A DNA stretch of 64,000 nt from Achromobacter insolitus (GTDB lineage: Bacteria > Pseudomonadota > Gammaproteobacteria > Burkholderiales > Burkholderiaceae_B): positions 181,615 through 245,614 of the forward strand of contig NZ_NJIF01000009.1 of assembly GCF_002209555.1 (NCBI RefSeq), written 5' to 3'. Below the pieces are notes generated by a model that was given only the letters and a program-made list of their open reading frames with translations, did no database searches and was not told the DNA's origin. A program made the position numbers and the translations under genes. Below are positions 1 to 9,113 of the stretch, piece by piece (the stretch's first letter is position 1; each line of letters starts with the position of its first letter).

Positions 1-39
1 CGCGCGCGGCTCGCGCAGAAGGAAGGAAGCGGCGCGCAT
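1..39 (-). CDS. Start of a protein following trkA, probably TrkH (partial)
   Basis: An ATG on the minus strand at 39-37 overlaps the trkA stop codon (TGATG arrangement) and opens a frame that runs off the left edge of the window. The 13 visible codons read MRAASFLLREPRA with no stop. TrkH, the membrane subunit of the same potassium uptake system, is often encoded next to trkA, so that is the natural guess. The visible residues alone identify nothing. The overlapping stop/start suggests translational coupling to trkA. Confidence 0.45.
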   Translation of the reverse strand, partial: MRAASFLLREPRA

Positions 40-1418
40 CAGAAGAAGGACGCCGAAACTTGGAACAGCTTTTCCACGCGCGGCATCTGCCGGCGCGAGG
101 GCACGAAGACAATGACGTGGTCGTCGGATTCGATGACGGTATCGGCGTCCGGCAGGATGATCTCGTCCTCGCGCACCAGCGCGCCGATGCTGGCACCCTT
201 GGGCAGGCTGATCTGGCCGACCGCGCGCCCGACCACCTTGGAAGTGGAGCGGTCGCCATGGGCGATGGCCTCCAGCGCTTCCGCCACGCCCTGGCGCAGC
301 CGGTGCACGGCGGCCACGTCGCCGCGGCGCACGTGGCGCAGGAGTTCGCTCATGGTGGCCTGGGACGGCGACACCGCGATATCGATATGGCTGCCCTGCA
401 TCAATTCGCCGTAGGCCTGGCGGTTGATCAGCGCGATCACCTTGCGCGCACCCAGCCGCTTGGCAAGCAGGGAGGACATGATGTTGTCTTCGTCGTCGCT
501 GGTCAGTGCCAGCCACGTGTCCATGTCTTCTATGTTCTCGCGTTCCAGCAGCGCTTCGTCCGTGCCGCTGCCGTGCAGGACCAGCACACTGTCGGGCAGC
601 TGGGTTGCCAGGTACTCGCAGCGCTTCTGGTCGCGTTCGATGATGCGGACGCTGTATTTTTCCTCGGCCAGTTGGCGCGCCAGGCGCAGGCCGATATTGC
701 CCCCGCCCGCGATCATCACGCGGCGCACGGCGCGCTCGGCTTCACGCAGCTGCCGCACCGCGCGGCGCGCATCGCGCGAATCCACCACCAGCACCACTTC
801 GTCGCCCGGGGCGATCACCGTGCCACTGCCAGCCCTCAGCGGCCGGCCACCGCGCAGCACATCGATCACGCGCGCTTTGACGTCGGGCCAGACATCGCGC
901 AGCTTGTCGACGGGGGAATGGGCCATGGGGCTGCCCGCCCCGACCCGCACCGTCACGACGCTGACCCGGCCTTCGGCGAACTCCACCACCTGCAGCGCCT
1001 CTGGAAACTCGATCAGGCTGTGCAGATACGTGGTGACGCTGCGCTCGGGGCTGATCAGCGCATCGATGCAAAAGCCCTCTTCGCTCATGAGTTCCGGGTG
1101 TTCGGCGAACTCGACCGAGCGGATGCGGGCAATGCGGCGGGGAATATTGAACAACTGGCGCGCGATCTTGCAGGCCACCATGTTGGCCGAATCGGACGCG
1201 GCACAGGCGATCAGCAGGTCGGTGTCGGCGGCGCCGGCGGCTTCCAGCACCGATACCTGCGAGCCGTCGCCGTGGACGACCCGCAGGTCAAAGTGTTCTT
1301 GCAGGTATTGCAGTTGGACGGGATCCGAATCGATCACCGTGATGTCGTTCTCTTCGGACACCAGGTTCTCGGCCACGCTGGTGCCTACGCGACCAGCGCC
1401 CATGATCAGGATCTTCAT
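39..1418 (-). CDS. trkA: Trk potassium uptake system regulatory subunit TrkA
   Basis: Peripheral cytoplasmic NAD(H)-binding subunit that gates the TrkH/TrkG potassium channel. The 459-residue length is normal for the family. It is built as a duplication: an N-terminal RCK/Rossmann domain starting MKILIMGAGRVG (glycine motif near residues 7-12, acidic D after the second strand), an RCK_C domain around 140-220, then a second Rossmann domain with GGGNIG near 237-242 and a second RCK_C at the C terminus. Its ATG overlaps the stop of the upstream response regulator by four bases, so it is the distal end of the rsmB-DUF4390-ntrY-ntrX-trkA cluster. The link with an NtrYX-like sensor pair suggests shared expression, not proven shared function. 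Confidence 0.95.
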   Translation of the reverse strand: MKILIMGAGRVGTSVAENLVSEENDITVIDSDPVQLQYLQEHFDLRVVHGDGSQVSVLEAAGAADTDLLIACAASDSANMVACKIARQLFNIPRRIARIRSVEFAEHPELMSEEGFCIDALISPERSVTTYLHSLIEFPEALQVVEFAEGRVSVVTVRVGAGSPMAHSPVDKLRDVWPDVKARVIDVLRGGRPLRAGSGTVIAPGDEVVLVVDSRDARRAVRQLREAERAVRRVMIAGGGNIGLRLARQLAEEKYSVRIIERDQKRCEYLATQLPDSVLVLHGSGTDEALLERENIEDMDTWLALTSDDEDNIMSSLLAKRLGARKVIALINRQAYGELMQGSHIDIAVSPSQATMSELLRHVRRGDVAAVHRLRQGVAEALEAIAHGDRSTSKVVGRAVGQISLPKGASIGALVREDEIILPDADTVIESDDHVIVFVPSRRQMPRVEKLFQVSASFF

Positions 1419-2107
1419 GAGCTCCGCTTGCGGGCGGACTCGATGCCCAATTGCTTGAGCTTGCGGTACAGATGGGTACGTTCCAGCCCGGTGCGTTCCG
1501 ACACCCGGGTCATGCTGTGGCTTTCGCGAACCAGGTGGTATTCGAAATAGATGCGCTCGAATTCATCGCGCGCTTCGCGCAGCGGCTGGTCCAGCGAGAT
1601 GCTGCCCAGTTGGCCATTGGAGGTGACCGGAACTTCGTTGGCGGGAGCGGCGGCCAGGACCGGAGGATCCAGTTCGTCTTCCAGCGCGACGGCGGCGCTG
1701 GCGACTGCCGGATGCGCAGCGGCGGGCGCCGGGTGCGGCGCGCGGCCGCGCGCCAAGCCGGCGGCGACGGTTTTCAACAGGCGCTGCAGCGTGATCGGCT
1801 TTTCGAGGAAATCCATGGCGCCGATGCGCGTGGCTTCGACTGCCGTATCGATGGTGGCGTGACCGCTCATCATGATCACGGGCATGTCGAGCAGGCCTTG
1901 TGAGCCCCACTCCTTGAGCAGGCTGACGCCGTCCGTGTCGGGCATCCAGATGTCCAGCAACACCAGGTCTGGACGCATGCGCAAGCGTGCGGCGCGCGCT
2001 TGCGCCGCGTTTTCAGCCAGCTCGACCGTGTGTCCTTCGTCGTATAGGATTTCCGACAAAAGCTCGCGTATACCGACTTCGTCGTCAACCACCAGAATTC
2101 TGGCCAT
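1415..2107 (-). CDS. NtrX-like response regulator lacking the AAA+ domain (REC + Fis-type HTH)
   Basis: DNA-binding response regulator of 230 residues. The receiver domain covers about 1-120, with acidic pair D8-D9, phosphoacceptor D52 in LLDIWMPDTDG, a conserved serine in MMSGHAT and the lysine in LEKPIT. A Pro/Ala-rich linker follows (about 125-175). The last 40 residues form a Fis-type helix-turn-helix (ERTGLERTHLYRKLKQLG). Canonical NtrX is about 450-480 residues and has a central sigma-54-activating AAA+ ATPase; none is present here, and there is no GAFTGA motif. It probably acts as a simple activator or repressor. It lies 11 bp after the NtrY-like kinase, its likely partner. Confidence 0.88.
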   Translation of the reverse strand: MARILVVDDEVGIRELLSEILYDEGHTVELAENAAQARAARLRMRPDLVLLDIWMPDTDGVSLLKEWGSQGLLDMPVIMMSGHATIDTAVEATRIGAMDFLEKPITLQRLLKTVAAGLARGRAPHPAPAAAHPAVASAAVALEDELDPPVLAAAPANEVPVTSNGQLGSISLDQPLREARDEFERIYFEYHLVRESHSMTRVSERTGLERTHLYRKLKQLGIESARKRSS

Positions 2108-2118
2108 AAAGCATCCAC

Positions 2119-4437
2119 CTATTGCGTAGCCGCATTATCCTTTTCTTGCGCGGTCGCGTCCATAGTATCGGCCTCGGACGCCAGCCGGGTCAACAATATG
2201 GAGATCCGCGCGCCCCCCTCCTTGCGGTTGGCAAGGTCTATACGGCCGCCGTGTTCTTCCACGATCTTGCGTACGATAGCCAATCCTAACCCAGTCCCGT
2301 GGGACTTGGTGGTGACGTAGGGCTCGAACGCGCGCTGCATGACCTGGGGCGGAAAGCCCGGTCCCGTGTCGGCGACGGTGAACCTGAGCGCCTGATGGGC
2401 CGCCCGGTCGGGCTGTTCGCTGCGCATGAGCTGCGTGGTCACGCTGACCCGGCCTTGCCCGCCCTGCTCGGCGATCGCGTCGCGGGCGTTGGACATCAGA
2501 TTGTGGATCACCTGACGCAACTGGGTGGGATCGCCCTCGATGGGCGGGAGGTCCGGCGCCAGCGTCACGTCCAGGTTCAGGGCCTTCTCGGCAGCCAGGC
2601 GCGGCGAACCGCCTTCGGGGTCCCATCCATACAGCGACAGCACGTCGGCCACCAGGGCGTTGAAATCGATCCGCTGCATCACGGCGGGCGGCGTGCGGGC
2701 GTATTCGCGGAAGTCGTCCACCATCTGCTTGAGCGACGCCACCTGATTGACGATGGTATTGGTGGAACGCTCGACAATCTGGGCCTCGGCGGGGGGCAGC
2801 TTGCCCTCCAGCTTCATGGCCAGGCGTTCAGCCGACAGCTGGATCGGCGTCAGCGGGTTCTTGATCTCGTGCGCCAGGCGGCGGGCGACCTCGCCCCAGG
2901 CCACGGTCCGGTTGGCCGAGATCACTTCGGTGATATCGTCGAACACCACCAGATAGCCGTTGCCGCGCCCATCCACGCGCAGGTGCGTGCCGCGCGCAAG
3001 CAGGGTCAGGGGTTGGGCCGCGGCGGGCGCGTCGCCCTGGCCCGGGGCGATTTCAAATTGCTGCTGCCAATGTTGGCGTTCGGAGCCCACCGCGGCATGG
3101 GCGGAAAATGCCTGCCGCACGATGTTGGCGAACTCCAGCATGCCGCTCACCGTCTCCAGCGGACGGCCGATCACCGAGCGCAAGTCCGCGCCCAATATGG
3201 TCTGGGCACCCTGGTTGACGGTGGTGACGCGGAAAGATTCGTCAAACACCAGCACCCCGGAGGACAGGTTCGACAGCACGCTTTCCAGATAGACATTGGA
3301 ACGCTCCAGCTGCTGGCGGTTGCTCTCGACCATGCGGCGGGCCTCGTCGAGCTGGCGCGTCATGGCATTGAAGGACCGCGTGAGCTGGCCGACTTCGTCG
3401 CGTTCCGGAGGTTCGGGCAGCGGCCGGTAGTCGCCCACCCCTACGGCCTGCGTGCCGCCGGCCAGGCTGAGCAGCGGCCGCACCAACCGCTTGGACAACG
3501 ACAACGCCACAGCGATGGCGCCAAACGCCGCCAGCAACAGAGCCAGGGTCAGGGTGATGCCATAGAGTTTGCGCAGGCCCAGCCGCGACAGCGCCAGCTC
3601 CTGGTAGTCGCGAAAGCCTTGCTGCACCAGGTTGGCGTTATGGGCGATCTGCTCGGGCACCGGCTGCAGCAGCTGCAGCCAGCGAGGTTCGGAGGCCGGT
3701 CCCAGCAGGTTGTCGTAGCGGTCCGGACCGGTAAGCGGAATCACCACGCGCAAATGCAGGCCGCCTTCGGCGCCAGGCGCCACGGGGTCGTCGGCTTCAG
3801 CGGCCGAGTAGCCGCGCGCCAGCCGCAGCTGGTTCATGACGGTGGATGGCGGCGTGGCCGGCAGCAACTGGCCGTACTGGCTGGTCGAGAACGCGATCAT
3901 GCGCCCGCTGCCCGTGAACACCATGGCTTCCTGCACGCCATTGGCCTCGCGCAAGCGCGTCAAGGCCAGCGTTACGCCGCTGTCGGAGCTGCGGTTCAAT
4001 TCCATGGCCATGGAGCGCGCGCGGGCGTCCAGATCCGCCAGCAGCGAATCCAGCGCGGCGCGGCCCAGGTTCAGGCCGGCTTCCAGGGCCGTGTCCACGC
4101 GCACGTTGAACCAGGATTCGATCGAGCGCGACATGAACTGCACCGACACGGTGTAGATCAGCGCGCCGGGCACCACGCCGATCAACGCGAACGCCAGCGA
4201 AAAACGGGCCGTCAAGCGAGCGCCGAACTGCCGCCTGCGAATCTGCCGGGCCAACCGCACGGTCAGCGCGACCACCCAGATGAAGAGTGCCAGCGCAAAA
4301 ATGCCGTTCAGCACCAGCAGCGTGTCGTAATAGCGCGCAAAGCGCGAGGCGTTTCCGGTGGACCACGCCAGCAACCCCAGCAGCGCCAGGCCGCTTACCG
4401 CGCCTACCATCAGGGCCAGCCGAAGCAAAAGCCTCAT
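2119..4437 (-). CDS. NtrY-like membrane sensor histidine kinase
   Basis: Inner-membrane two-component sensor, 772 residues. Hydrophobic segments lie near 5-25, 40-60 and 80-105, followed by an extracytoplasmic region to about 285 and another membrane segment near 290-310. A HAMP linker (about 312-365), a PAS domain (about 375-480), and HisKA/HATPase_c modules follow. The phosphorylated histidine is in RRLAHEIKNPLTPIQLS near residue 522, a sequence typical of NtrY/NtrB-type kinases. ATP-binding boxes include N in LMSNARDAI and GTGLGLAIVRKIVEEHGG. The start overlaps the DUF4390 stop (ATGA), and the response regulator follows after 11 bp, so the three are one operon. The stimulus cannot be read from sequence. 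Confidence 0.92.
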   Translation of the reverse strand: MRLLLRLALMVGAVSGLALLGLLAWSTGNASRFARYYDTLLVLNGIFALALFIWVVALTVRLARQIRRRQFGARLTARFSLAFALIGVVPGALIYTVSVQFMSRSIESWFNVRVDTALEAGLNLGRAALDSLLADLDARARSMAMELNRSSDSGVTLALTRLREANGVQEAMVFTGSGRMIAFSTSQYGQLLPATPPSTVMNQLRLARGYSAAEADDPVAPGAEGGLHLRVVIPLTGPDRYDNLLGPASEPRWLQLLQPVPEQIAHNANLVQQGFRDYQELALSRLGLRKLYGITLTLALLLAAFGAIAVALSLSKRLVRPLLSLAGGTQAVGVGDYRPLPEPPERDEVGQLTRSFNAMTRQLDEARRMVESNRQQLERSNVYLESVLSNLSSGVLVFDESFRVTTVNQGAQTILGADLRSVIGRPLETVSGMLEFANIVRQAFSAHAAVGSERQHWQQQFEIAPGQGDAPAAAQPLTLLARGTHLRVDGRGNGYLVVFDDITEVISANRTVAWGEVARRLAHEIKNPLTPIQLSAERLAMKLEGKLPPAEAQIVERSTNTIVNQVASLKQMVDDFREYARTPPAVMQRIDFNALVADVLSLYGWDPEGGSPRLAAEKALNLDVTLAPDLPPIEGDPTQLRQVIHNLMSNARDAIAEQGGQGRVSVTTQLMRSEQPDRAAHQALRFTVADTGPGFPPQVMQRAFEPYVTTKSHGTGLGLAIVRKIVEEHGGRIDLANRKEGGARISILLTRLASEADTMDATAQEKDNAATQ

Positions 4438-5024
4438 GATGGGTCTTTCTCCTTGTCGCTGAGCACGAACGTGAAGTCCATCCAGGGAGTGGCCTGCACC
4501 CAGGAACTGCTGTTCAGGGCGTTGACCTGGAAGGGCCGCGGCAGCAGCGAGGTATCCAGGCGCAGGCGCAGTTGGCCGCCGTACAGGACGTCGGCGTCGA
4601 AGTCGCCGGCGTCCGCCACCGGCCAGTTGCGGATGTGGCGGATGACGCCCATGGCGTCATCCAGCGAGGCGACCGGGAAGGTCAACTCGCCCACGCCTAC
4701 GCGCCATTGCCGGGTCAGGGCGTTGTAGATGATGCGCCACGTACGGGAAGTGTCAACCAGGGACTTGTCGAACCACCACCAGCGTTCACGCGTGATGGTG
4801 AGATCGGCGGTGAGATACAGCGGCACCCCACGCTGGGCCGCTTCCCGCAACTGGGAGTTCAATTCGAACTCGATGTCCGCGTCGATTTCGAGCTTGCCGT
4901 CGCGCACCGCCGGGCGAACCTCGGTGACCTTGGGTTCGGCCCCATGCGCCTCGCCGCCCGGCACAAAGGAAAGCAAGGCAGATACGAGCAACAACCCGAG
5001 AAATAAGCGCGGAATAATGGACAT
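4434..5024 (-). CDS. DUF4390 domain-containing exported protein
   Basis: A 196-residue protein with an N-terminal signal peptide or anchor (MSIIPRLFLGLLLVSALLSF, cleavage likely after GGEAHGA). The rest is a predicted beta-rich domain with several tryptophans (RERWWWFDKS, RQWRVGVGEL) that matches the DUF4390 family as I know it. In betaproteobacteria this family commonly sits between rsmB and the NtrY kinase gene, as here. Function is unknown. An extracytoplasmic location and a four-base overlap with the kinase make a role as accessory or sensing partner of NtrY plausible, but this is inference. Confidence 0.85.
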   Translation of the reverse strand: MSIIPRLFLGLLLVSALLSFVPGGEAHGAEPKVTEVRPAVRDGKLEIDADIEFELNSQLREAAQRGVPLYLTADLTITRERWWWFDKSLVDTSRTWRIIYNALTRQWRVGVGELTFPVASLDDAMGVIRHIRNWPVADAGDFDADVLYGGQLRLRLDTSLLPRPFQVNALNSSSWVQATPWMDFTFVLSDKEKDPS

Positions 5025-5063
5025 ACGGCACCGGAACTACGTCATGCCCCTATTCTTGGCGAT

Positions 5064-6401
5064 TCAGGACTGCTTGGCAAACAAGGCATAGAAAAACCCG
5101 TCATGCTGGGCCGCGGGTGTTGCATCGACAGCAACGGGGAGCAACTGGCCGGGCGCATCCAGCCGCAGCGCCTCGGGGTGCCGCTGCATGAACTCCAGTG
5201 CCTGGCGGGTTCCCTCGATAGGGAAGATCGAGCAGGTCACGTAGAGTAGCCGCCCCCCGGGCGCCACGGTGCGCCAGAGCGCATCCAGGATCCTGGCCTG
5301 CAGGGTGGCCGTGCGACGCACGTCGTTCTCGCGCCGCAGCCAGCGGATGTCCGGATGGCGCCGCACGATGCCCGACGCCGTGCAGGGCACATCCGCCAAC
5401 ACGGCATCAAACGGCTTGCCGTCCCACCAGGCGTCCAGATCGGCGGCATCAGCCGCTTTCAACTGGACACGGTTGCTTGCCAGGCCCAGCCGGTCCAGGT
5501 TCTGCCCGACGCGGTCCAGCCGGCTGGCGTCGGCGTCCAGGGCCAGCAGGTCGATATCGGCCAGCTCCAGCAGATGTGCGGTCTTGCCGCCCGGCGCCGA
5601 GCAGGCATCCAGCACGCGCATGCCATCCGCGGGCGCCAGCAATTCGGCCGCCAGCTGCGCGCCGGCGTCCTGCACCGACCACCAGCCTTCGGCGAAACCG
5701 GGCAATTGCGTCACCGGCTTGGGGGTGGCCAGCACCAGGCCGGCCTGTCCGACGGCTTCGGCGGCAAGGCCGGCAGCCTGGAAGGCCGCCAGTACCTGCT
5801 CGCGGCTGGCGCGGCGCCGGTTGACGCGCAAGGTCAGCGGAGCGGGCAGATTGGCCGCAGCCAGGATCTCGCGCCATTGCTGCGGGTAGGCCACGCTGAG
5901 CTGCTTGACCCACCAGCCAGGGTGATTCCATTGGGCCTCAGGGCTGTCGGCAACGGCGGCCCCCAGGGCCGCGCGCTCCCGCAGGAAACGGCGCAGGCAG
6001 GCGTTGAGCATGCCTTTATAGGAAGCCAGGGCACGGGTGCGGGACGCGGCGGTCACCGCCTGATCCACCACCGTGTGCGCAGCGTAGACCGGCATGCCCG
6101 GCAGGGCCGAGGCGGCCTCGCCCTCTTCCTTCAACAGGGTCAGCGATACCAGCAGCAAGGATTCGAACAGCACGCTGGGATAGCGCTGCACCATCTCGCG
6201 GCCTACGGCGTCGGCCCAGCCCAGGTAGCGCATGGCATGGAACGACAAGGCCTGCGTGGCGGGCCGCAGGGACGACTCCACGTCGGCCAGCGCGTCCGTC
6301 AGCGAACGGCCGTCCAGCACGCCTTCGACCACCTCCGCGCTGGAAAGCAGGACGGAAGACAGCGGAGGGGCCAGATTGGGGGAGTCGGGACGGGTGGACA
6401 T
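5064..6401 (-). CDS. rsmB: 16S rRNA (cytosine(967)-C5)-methyltransferase RsmB
   Basis: Cytoplasmic SAM-dependent enzyme that makes m5C967 in 16S rRNA. The 445 residues comprise an N-terminal NusB-like RNA-binding domain (about 20-160) and a C-terminal Rossmann methyltransferase domain. The SAM-binding segment is LDACSAPGGKTAHLLELAD. The two catalytic cysteines of the RsmB/NSUN family are visible in ADVPCTASGIVRRHP (near residue 337) and YVTCSIFPIEGTRQAL (near 388). It is the promoter-proximal gene of the cluster that runs into DUF4390, ntrY, ntrX and trkA. In many bacteria the locus is def-fmt-rsmB; here def and fmt are 7 kb away. Confidence 0.95.
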   Translation of the reverse strand: MSTRPDSPNLAPPLSSVLLSSAEVVEGVLDGRSLTDALADVESSLRPATQALSFHAMRYLGWADAVGREMVQRYPSVLFESLLLVSLTLLKEEGEAASALPGMPVYAAHTVVDQAVTAASRTRALASYKGMLNACLRRFLRERAALGAAVADSPEAQWNHPGWWVKQLSVAYPQQWREILAAANLPAPLTLRVNRRRASREQVLAAFQAAGLAAEAVGQAGLVLATPKPVTQLPGFAEGWWSVQDAGAQLAAELLAPADGMRVLDACSAPGGKTAHLLELADIDLLALDADASRLDRVGQNLDRLGLASNRVQLKAADAADLDAWWDGKPFDAVLADVPCTASGIVRRHPDIRWLRRENDVRRTATLQARILDALWRTVAPGGRLLYVTCSIFPIEGTRQALEFMQRHPEALRLDAPGQLLPVAVDATPAAQHDGFFYALFAKQS

Positions 6402-6494
6402 GATGCGAATTCAGGAGATAAGACCGCTATGGTAGCCGGACCTGGACGAACGGCGGCCGTCGCGGCACACTGGCCCCAGCCACGGAGCCACCCA

Positions 6495-7133
6495 ATGACC
6501 CTTGCCACCCTGCTGCTGTTCATCCTGGCCTCGGCCGTCACCATCATCACCCCGGGCCCCACCGTCCTGCTCGCGATGAGCAATGGGTCGCGTCATGGCG
6601 TGCGCGCTGCCTGCTGGGGCATGGGCGGCGCGGTGCTGGCCGACCTGGTCCTGATCGGCGCGGTCGCTTCAGGCCTGGGCGTAGTGCTGGCGGCGTCCGA
6701 AATCGCCTTCCAGCTCATCAAATGGGTGGGCGCGGCCTACCTCGCCTACCTGGGCTGGAAGATGCTGCGCTCGGACGCGGCGCTGGTCATGCCGGCCGCG
6801 CAAGCGGAAACCCGGCGCCCCGCCGGCCTGGCGTTGGGCCTGCGCAGCTTCGCGGTGGCCCTGACCAACCCGAAGGCGCTGCTGTTCATGTCCGCCTTCC
6901 TGCCCCAGTTCATCAATCCGGCCGCGCCGCTGCTTGCGCAGTACGCCGTGCTGGCCAGCGTCATGGCGCTGATGAATGTCGCCGTGATGCTGGCCTACGC
7001 GACGCTGGGCGCGCAAATGGTGCGCGCCTTCCAGGGCGCCGGCCTGCGCTGGCTGAACCGAGTGTGCGGCGGCCTGCTGATCGGACTGGCGGGAACGCTG
7101 GCGCTATACCGGCGCAGTACGCCGCTCTCTTGA
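6495..7133 (+). CDS. LysE/RhtB family amino-acid exporter
   Basis: Integral inner-membrane exporter of the LysE superfamily, 212 residues with about six hydrophobic segments. The family hallmark near the N terminus is present: TIITPGPTVLLAMSNGSRHG (residues about 16-35). A second conserved stretch, ALTNPKALLFMSAFLPQFI, lies in the middle. I chose the ATG at 6495, which gives the canonical N terminus; the open frame extends far upstream but that part has no family resemblance and overlaps rsmB on the other strand. The substrate (Lys, homoserine/threonine or another amino acid) cannot be assigned. It stands alone, divergent from rsmB with a 93-bp gap. Confidence 0.9.
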   Translation: MTLATLLLFILASAVTIITPGPTVLLAMSNGSRHGVRAACWGMGGAVLADLVLIGAVASGLGVVLAASEIAFQLIKWVGAAYLAYLGWKMLRSDAALVMPAAQAETRRPAGLALGLRSFAVALTNPKALLFMSAFLPQFINPAAPLLAQYAVLASVMALMNVAVMLAYATLGAQMVRAFQGAGLRWLNRVCGGLLIGLAGTLALYRRSTPLS

Positions 7134-7320
7134 ACTTTGGCGTGCAGGGCAGAAAGCATTCCACGGCCCGTCAAGCCACCGGCAGTTCCCATTCCGCATG
7201 GACTCCCGCCCTCGGGACTACGGCAATGCCGTATAATTCAAAATTCGCCTACGCCGCCATCACGGCGCAACGCCCTGAACCCGGGACATCACACAGGCGC
7301 CACCCGACTTTTGAAGATCC

Positions 7321-7581
7321 ATGAAGAATGCAGCCCCGACTGCGTCCAGCGCACCGTGGCAGGCGTCGCACATCAGCGAAGCACGCAGCCGCGTGGGCCT
7401 GCCGCAAACAGATTTCGCTGAACTGCTGGGGGTGAGCGTACGCACCCTGCAGGATTGGGAGCAAGGGCGGCGCACCCCCTCGGGCGCGGCGAAAACCCTG
7501 CTGCAAGTAGCCATGTTGCATCCCGAGACCCTGCGAGAGCTGCCCCCGTGGCCCGCCAACGAACACGCTGAACCTATTTGA
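7321..7581 (+). CDS. Small helix-turn-helix protein (HigA/NadS-like, orphan)
   Basis: An 86-residue protein whose middle (about 22-65) is an XRE-type helix-turn-helix: ARSRVGLPQTDFAELLGVSV followed by RTLQDWEQGRRTPSG. This is the style of RelE/HigB antitoxins and NadS-like regulators. No toxin-sized ORF with RelE features lies on either side; the 187 bp upstream hold no convincing gene. It may therefore be an orphan antitoxin or a stand-alone regulator. A perfect 8-bp hairpin overlaps its stop codon. Possible targets are itself or rimO downstream, but nothing here proves that. Confidence 0.75.
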   Translation: MKNAAPTASSAPWQASHISEARSRVGLPQTDFAELLGVSVRTLQDWEQGRRTPSGAAKTLLQVAMLHPETLRELPPWPANEHAEPI

Positions 7582-7599
7582 GGCCCGCCCCCGGGCCTC
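7580..7599. terminator. GC hairpin at the end of the HTH gene
   Basis: Arms GAGGCCCG (7580-7587) and CGGGCCTC (7592-7599) pair perfectly around a 4-nt loop and overlap the stop codon of the small HTH gene. No U-run follows, so it is either a weak terminator or an mRNA 3'-end structure between this gene and rimO. Confidence 0.4.
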
Positions 7600-7663
7600 G
7601 CTTAACACGAACAACACATCCGCCGCGCCACCTGCTCGCCGCGCGATTTTTTGGTGAACTACA

Positions 7664-9097
7664 TTGGAAATCCTCGAAACTTCCCGGCCTGGCAAGGGCC
7701 CCGGCAAGGCCAACAACGCTGACGCGAACGCGTCCGCCACCTCCGCCCTGGCCGACACCATCGCCGCCGCCAACGCCGACGGCCGAACCCCACGGGTGGG
7801 ATTCGTTTCCCTGGGATGTCCCAAGGCCCTGGTCGACTCCGAACGCATCCTGACCCAACTGCGCACCGAAGGGTACGTCGTCACGCCCGAGTACAACGAC
7901 GCGGACGTGGTCGTCGTCAATACCTGTGGTTTCATCGACAGCGCCAAGGCGGAATCGCTGGAAGCCATTGGCGAAGCCCTCGCCGAGAACGGCAAGGTCA
8001 TCGTGACCGGGTGCATGGGCGTCGAGGAATCGGTGATCCGCGACGTGCACCCCAGCGTGCTGGCGGTGACCGGCCCGCAACAATACGAAGAAGTGGTGCG
8101 AGCCGTGCATCAGGCCGCGCCCCCCAAGAAGGACCACAATCCGTATCTGGACCTGGTGCCGCCGCAAGGCATCAAGCTCACGCCGCGCCACTATGCCTAT
8201 CTGAAGATCTCGGAAGGCTGTAATCACCGCTGCAGCTTCTGCATCATCCCCTCCATGCGCGGCGACCTCGTCAGCCGGCCGGTGGGCGACGTGCTGAGCG
8301 AAGCCGAGCGCCTCGTCAAGGCTGGCGTGAAGGAACTGCTGGTGATCTCGCAGGACACCAGCGCCTATGGCGTGGACGTCAAGTACCGCAGCGGTTTCTG
8401 GAATGGCCGTCCGGTGAAGACGCGCATGACCGAACTCTGTACGGCCTTGTCCGATATGGGCGTCTGGACACGCCTGCATTACGTGTATCCGTATCCCCAC
8501 GTGGACGAGGTGATTCCACTGATGGCCGAGGGCAAGATCCTGCCCTACCTGGACATCCCGTTCCAGCACGCCAGCCCGCGCATCCTGAAGGCCATGAAGC
8601 GCCCGGCCTTCGAGGACAAGACCCTGGCCCGCATCAAGCGCTGGCGCGAAATCTGCCCGGACCTGACGATACGCTCGACCTTTATCGTTGGCTTCCCCGG
8701 CGAGACCGAGGAAGACTTCCAGTACCTGCTGGACTGGATGCAGGAAGCGCAACTGGACCGTGTGGGCTGTTTCCAATATTCGCCGGTGGAAGGCGCGCCC
8801 GCGAACCTGCTGGACAATCCCGTGCCGGACGAAGTCAAGCAAGATCGCTGGGAACGCTTCATGGAGCTGCAGCAATCGATCTCCACCGCGCGCCTGGAAA
8901 AGAAAGTGGGCCGCGAGATCGACGTGCTGATCGACGAAGTGGACGAAGATGGCGCCGTGGGCCGCAGCAGCGCTGACGCGCCCGAGATCGACGGCTGCGT
9001 CTATGTCAGTTCGGACAAGCCGCTGAAGGCGGGCGATCTGGTGCGCGCCCGCGTCACCGATTCCGACGAGTACGACCTCTGGGCCGACACGATCTGA
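7664..9097 (+). CDS. rimO: Ribosomal protein uS12 methylthiotransferase RimO
   Basis: Radical-SAM enzyme that methylthiolates the conserved aspartate of ribosomal protein S12. The N-terminal UPF0004 domain begins [16 protein letters not shown], a sequence specific to RimO as opposed to MiaB. The radical-SAM cluster [11 protein letters not shown] (Cys near 186, 190 and 193) follows, then a C-terminal TRAM domain (about 415-477). The start used here is TTG at 7664, preceded by GGTGA at suitable spacing. It gives an Ala/Asn-rich extension of about 40 residues before the conserved domain; a later non-ATG start is possible because no in-frame ATG exists in that stretch. Confidence 0.95.
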   Translation: MEILETSRPGKGPGKANNADANASATSALADTIAAANADGRTPRVGFVSLGCPKALVDSERILTQLRTEGYVVTPEYNDADVVVVNTCGFIDSAKAESLEAIGEALAENGKVIVTGCMGVEESVIRDVHPSVLAVTGPQQYEEVVRAVHQAAPPKKDHNPYLDLVPPQGIKLTPRHYAYLKISEGCNHRCSFCIIPSMRGDLVSRPVGDVLSEAERLVKAGVKELLVISQDTSAYGVDVKYRSGFWNGRPVKTRMTELCTALSDMGVWTRLHYVYPYPHVDEVIPLMAEGKILPYLDIPFQHASPRILKAMKRPAFEDKTLARIKRWREICPDLTIRSTFIVGFPGETEEDFQYLLDWMQEAQLDRVGCFQYSPVEGAPANLLDNPVPDEVKQDRWERFMELQQSISTARLEKKVGREIDVLIDEVDEDGAVGRSSADAPEIDGCVYVSSDKPLKAGDLVRARVTDSDEYDLWADTI

Positions 9098-9113
9098 ACT
9101 CGGTCCCCGGGGC

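Noticed and set aside
60..1550. Long open frames opposite real genes (for example 60-1550, 2299-4728, 22335-26099, 60638-63406)
   Set aside because: They are antisense to well-supported genes with clear domains and motifs, consist of Arg/Ala/Gly/His-rich text without family resemblance, and arise because GC-rich third positions lack stops.
5355..6494. Long N-terminal extension of the LysE exporter
   Set aside because: This part is antisense to rsmB and lacks membrane character; the canonical start is at 6495.
7137..7320. A toxin gene partnering the HTH protein at 7321
   Set aside because: The small frames here have no RelE/HigB-like features and would require unusual starts.
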